Shown in pieces: positions 61,201 to 64,000 of a stretch of DNA of 64,000 bases. The position numbers were made by a program, and so were the translations under genes. A model generated the notes under the pieces. The model saw nothing but the letters and a program-made list of their open reading frames with translations. It searched no databases and was not told the origin of the DNA. Position 1 is the stretch's first letter. Each line of letters begins with the position of its first letter. Source of the DNA: a virus. The DNA lies in IMG/VR virus record IMGVR_UViG_3300048113_001121, positions 124,001-188,000 of that record; one strand, given 5' to 3'.

Positions 61201-62619
61201 TCCGTAGTAATTAGTATTCGATATTTGTATTTGATAACCTTGTTTATTTAGGTTATCACACATTAATATATCCCAATCATCGTAACTATAATTTTTACTA
61301 TCCATGTAAAGCGAACTAACACTAAATGGTATTAAATCATTTTTTATTATATGAATACCATATATTGTATCAACATCCCAAATACCCTTCTTAATATATT
61401 TTTGATAATCTTTTTTATTTTTAGATTCAAAATTAACCCATTCACTACCCTCCTTATTAATCATTGGTCCGATAATTCCCTTACATTCATTAATTAGTAG
61501 TTGAATAGATTTAATATTTCTAAATATATGGTTAGACTCCATCATAATGACATAGTCAGCCTCGTCATAGGATTCAATAAGAAAATTCTTTCTTGATATA
61601 ATTTTATTACTATTGGTACGTGTTATTTTAAAACTTTTAAATATATCAGAATACTTTTCTTTGAACATATTAACTTTATAATCATGTTTACTATCCCCAT
61701 AAATTATGTGAAATGAAGTCTTATCTTTTGGGTAATTCAAAAACCTGATGTGGTCAAAAGTTTGATTAATATCTGACACTTTCTCATCTAAAAATAAACC
61801 AATTAATATATCAGATTCATTCGTATATTTTTTGATTTTATCATTATTAGGAGTGAAAGATTTTATAACCCTTTTATCAAATATTTTTTCATAGTAATCA
61901 TTTAAAGTATTCTTTACTACACTACCACCATTCGCATGAATTATAAGTGGTGACTCATTAGTTACAGTATTTTTAAGATTACCTCCCTCAACAATAATAT
62001 CTTCTAAAGATTCATTCATCGTTTGAAATAAGAATTGGTTATAATCTAATATAGTGTCTTTATTACCTTTTAGGTCCTCAAAAAACCTTTCAGTATAATA
62101 TAACTGGTCATCGTATTCATTATTAACCGAAACTTTATTAACTAATTTTGATATGTGGTCACCGTAACCAATAAAACCACCTGAATTTAAATACCTATAG
62201 TTGGTAGGAGATTTTGGGTATCTCTCTTTTAAACTTTCATCTGGCCAACATGTTTTTTCAGCTGAGAATACTATAGGTGATTCCATCTTTCTAAACCTAC
62301 TAACTATCTCTTCTGATGAACCATTAATAATAACATCATATGAGTCAGTAAAAAGTATAATATGATTACCTAAATCAGGATAATCCGATAACTCCTCTTT
62401 AAGTAAATTTATTTTTTGTGAACCACCTGGTTTAAGTAGGACCCCATTTTTGGCTTCACCACCTGTCCATTCTTGACCTAACCCTAAAATTTTATATGGT
62501 ATATCATGATGATGACAAGACTCCCTAAAACGGACTAATTCTTCGTTTTCTTCTGTAGCAACAGTAATGACCATAAATTTGTCAATACCATCACTATAAT
62601 TATTATCTCTAAAATACAC
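61189..62619 (-). CDS. PLOD/LH3-type collagen glycosyltransferase (GT + accessory domain, 476 aa)
   Basis: The N-terminal half follows the glycosyltransferase domain of animal procollagen-lysine hydroxylases (LH3/PLOD): MVITVATEENEELVRFRES, LGLGQEWTGG, the metal motif TDSYDVIINGS (D92 and D95), the FSAEKTCWPDE Cys124-Trp125 pair, YLNSGGFIGYG, YDDQLYYT and HANGG. The second half matches the PLOD accessory domain (DEADYVIMMESNHIFRNIKS, KGIWDVDTIYGIHIIKND), with the DxD-like position degenerate, as it is also non-catalytic in animals. The hydroxylase domain is absent. Start may be GTG at 62619 or ATG at 62574. Substrate collagen hydroxylysine is inferred. Confidence 0.88.
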   Translation of the reverse strand: MYFRDNNYSDGIDKFMVITVATEENEELVRFRESCHHHDIPYKILGLGQEWTGGEAKNGVLLKPGGSQKINLLKEELSDYPDLGNHIILFTDSYDVIINGSSEEIVSRFRKMESPIVFSAEKTCWPDESLKERYPKSPTNYRYLNSGGFIGYGDHISKLVNKVSVNNEYDDQLYYTERFFEDLKGNKDTILDYNQFLFQTMNESLEDIIVEGGNLKNTVTNESPLIIHANGGSVVKNTLNDYYEKIFDKRVIKSFTPNNDKIKKYTNESDILIGLFLDEKVSDINQTFDHIRFLNYPKDKTSFHIIYGDSKHDYKVNMFKEKYSDIFKSFKITRTNSNKIISRKNFLIESYDEADYVIMMESNHIFRNIKSIQLLINECKGIIGPMINKEGSEWVNFESKNKKDYQKYIKKGIWDVDTIYGIHIIKNDLIPFSVSSLYMDSKNYSYDDWDILMCDNLNKQGYQIQISNTNYYGGII

Positions 62620-62696
62620 TGATTAATTAATTAGTTGTTTATTTCATTTAGAAAATAAATCATTAAACAAATAAATAAAGGGATAAATAGGGGTTA

Positions 62697-62984
62697 TTAG
62701 TTTAAACAAAACATTCCAAATTTAGTTTTTTGAAATATTTGACTATCAGAATATGAATTATCAACTTCTTTAATTTTATTTAGTTTGATAACGATGTCCA
62801 TTATTTGTTTGTGTGTGAGTTGTAATTCATCACCACTATCGTGGTTATCATGAATAGTATTATACACCTCATTAAAAAAATCACGTTCAGATGCATTACC
62901 AATTAACTTTATAAGTTCAGTTGGATTTTCTAAAAAGAAGGTTTTAAACTGTGAAAAATATATTTCAATATCTACGTTTGACAT
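62697..62984 (-). CDS. Unknown protein (95 aa)
   Basis: Begins MSNVDIEIYFSQFKTFFLEN, an all-helical protein with DNHDSGDELQLTHKQIMDIV near the middle. It is separated from the glycosyltransferase gene by 77 bases. No family recognised. Confidence 0.6.
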   Translation of the reverse strand: MSNVDIEIYFSQFKTFFLENPTELIKLIGNASERDFFNEVYNTIHDNHDSGDELQLTHKQIMDIVIKLNKIKEVDNSYSDSQIFQKTKFGMFCLN

Positions 62985-63033
62985 AATAATGATTTAAATA
63001 AAAATTACACGAAATTTTAAGAGTTTTCAAGTC

Positions 63034-64000
63034 TTATTTGAAAACTTTAATATTTTTGTCTTCAATCATTTTTTGAACCTCTTCAGGTATTTCAATATTA
63101 GGATTAGACCCTGCCAATGTAATAACCGCTAAATTTTTCATCTTATAATCATTACCATTTTTTTCAGCCATCTCTTTTGGTAATGACTTTAAGTTTTTAT
63201 TATTAGGTAAAGATAAGAACATCAAGTCCTCTAAATTTGAGATTTCTGATGGTAATTCATCTAATATTCCATCAAGGTGTAAAGCATACATGTTTTTAAA
63301 CCTACCAATACTACTTGGTATCTTTATATTTAAATCTTTTGCGGATTCCTGCCCGTATCTACTGCTACCACTTGTTTTAATAAAGTCTAATCTACCTAAG
63401 TTGTTTGGTAAATCGTCAAAGAACTTATCAAAACCATATAAAGCAATAAATTTAGATGCAGCATCTCTAGGGTACTCTACCGAAATTTCTGTACCATCAG
63501 CATTAGATAGTCCTTTCATAAACTCAGGTTTAAAGAATTGTTTCAAACCTTCTTCCTCACCTAATAAAAAATCAACTAAATTGATTTGTCTATCATTAAC
63601 ATCCATAAATTGGTTACTAGGGAAGTGAAATTGGTACCTGTGTTTAGGTAACCCTGATATATCACCCACTTCCGTATCGGTCTTATCAACTAAAACATAA
63701 AGTGGTCCTTGTTTAATGTATGTATTAAAGTATGATAATCCAGGTGCTGATGTACACCATCTTGTCTCTTTATTTTGACCACCATAAAAACATGCCGCTT
63801 CTTTACCTAAATCCCCTTGGTCTTCAATCATGTAAACGTCATATTTACTACCTGAGTATACCAATTCAGCACCCGGATGAACTTTCATTTCTTTTCGTTC
63901 AGCCTTAGTGGTACTCGCTTTCTCTAAACTAAAATCTTTAACAGTATTAAATAAACTATCAATAGTTAATTTATTAATATCTCTTAATTCATCATCAATT
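63034..64000 (-). CDS. CYYGxGTKWCT-domain protein C with leucine-rich repeats, start beyond right edge
   Basis: The frame is open to the window edge: before the ATG at 63888 it continues upstream with DINKLTIDSLFNTVKDFS, in the same place as DINQYKNL in proteins A and B. The shared core is ACFYGGQNKETRWCTSAPGL then YFNTYIKQGPLYVLVDKTD. The C-terminus (from about codon 195 after 63888) consists of leucine-rich repeats (IPSSIGRFKNMYALHLDGIL, DELPSEISNLEDLMFLSLPN). LRRs in such phage proteins suggest a protein-binding or recognition role. Confidence 0.75.
   Translation of the reverse strand, partial: IDDELRDINKLTIDSLFNTVKDFSLEKASTTKAERKEMKVHPGAELVYSGSKYDVYMIEDQGDLGKEAACFYGGQNKETRWCTSAPGLSYFNTYIKQGPLYVLVDKTDTEVGDISGLPKHRYQFHFPSNQFMDVNDRQINLVDFLLGEEEGLKQFFKPEFMKGLSNADGTEISVEYPRDAASKFIALYGFDKFFDDLPNNLGRLDFIKTSGSSRYGQESAKDLNIKIPSSIGRFKNMYALHLDGILDELPSEISNLEDLMFLSLPNNKNLKSLPKEMAEKNGNDYKMKNLAVITLAGSNPNIEIPEEVQKMIEDKNIKVFK

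Overview
This window looks like part of the genome of a large, AT-rich tailed bacteriophage whose host is probably a Bacteroidota bacterium (Flavobacteriia-like). The phage call rests on three consecutive giant tail-fibre-type genes ending in intramolecular-chaperone (peptidase S74-like) domains, several endolysin-type enzymes, dense overlapping gene packing, many tiny genes, and a large set of proteins that share a short amphipathic N-terminal tag with (L/I)-x-E sites like the capsid-targeting sequences of T4-type internal proteins. The host call rests on promoters of the form TTG-N19/20-TAnnTTTG (the Bacteroidota housekeeping promoter), no Shine-Dalgarno signal at the starts I inspected, lipoproteins of Bacteroidota style, a sulfatase, and a DUF2805-type protein.

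Layout. 1-8430: mostly minus-strand genes for tagged, probably virion-internal proteins (one with a peptidoglycan-binding domain, one PD-(D/E)xK-like nuclease), plus a plus-strand chain of very small overlapping genes (1639-3381). 8430-10315: a largely non-coding, repeat-rich zone with three equally built promoters, small structured RNA candidates, GC-rich hairpins and an iteron-like repeat. 10316-15584: a 2-oxoglutarate/Fe(II) oxygenase of collagen-hydroxylase type, dTDP-rhamnose-type sugar genes, SHMT, a Trp/Tyr/Asn-rich lipoprotein and DHFR. 15754-18899: a glucanase-like lipoprotein and a sulfatase. 18989-26378: small unknown genes, thymidylate synthase and a TagD-like nucleotidyltransferase. 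26443-27494: a 1-kb non-coding minus-strand unit with its own promoter and terminator, packed with perfect hairpins; a large structured RNA. 27541-38198: Nudix, DUF192, a DHH-peptidoglycan-binding-GH19 fusion, a GH24 lysozyme, DNA methyltransferase, GT11 glycosyltransferase and two paralogues with a CYYGxGTKWCT motif. 39550-52812: three collagen-like genes (1323, 1773 and 1325 aa). 53810-57675: glutaredoxin, carbamoyltransferase, thioredoxin and type-II glutamine synthetase. 59459-64000: a PcfJ-like protein, a PLOD-type glycosyltransferase and a truncated leucine-rich-repeat protein.

The most striking system is a collagen-modification pathway. The fibres carry very many Gly-X-Lys triplets. 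The gene at 61189-62619 matches the glycosyltransferase and accessory domains of animal procollagen-lysine hydroxylases (PLOD/LH3), with the LH3 metal-binding and Cys-Trp motifs retained. The gene at 10316-10945 supplies a separate 2OG/Fe(II) hydroxylase domain resembling the missing PLOD C-terminus. Together they could hydroxylate and glycosylate lysines on the phage's own collagen fibres, as proposed for giant viruses of amoebae.

A second theme is thymidylate and nitrogen metabolism (SHMT, DHFR, ThyA, glutamine synthetase). A third is the virion-cargo tag, which appears on about ten proteins including lysozymes, a phosphoesterase fusion and the CYYGxGTKWCT proteins. All functional calls were made by eye from motifs; no database search was run.
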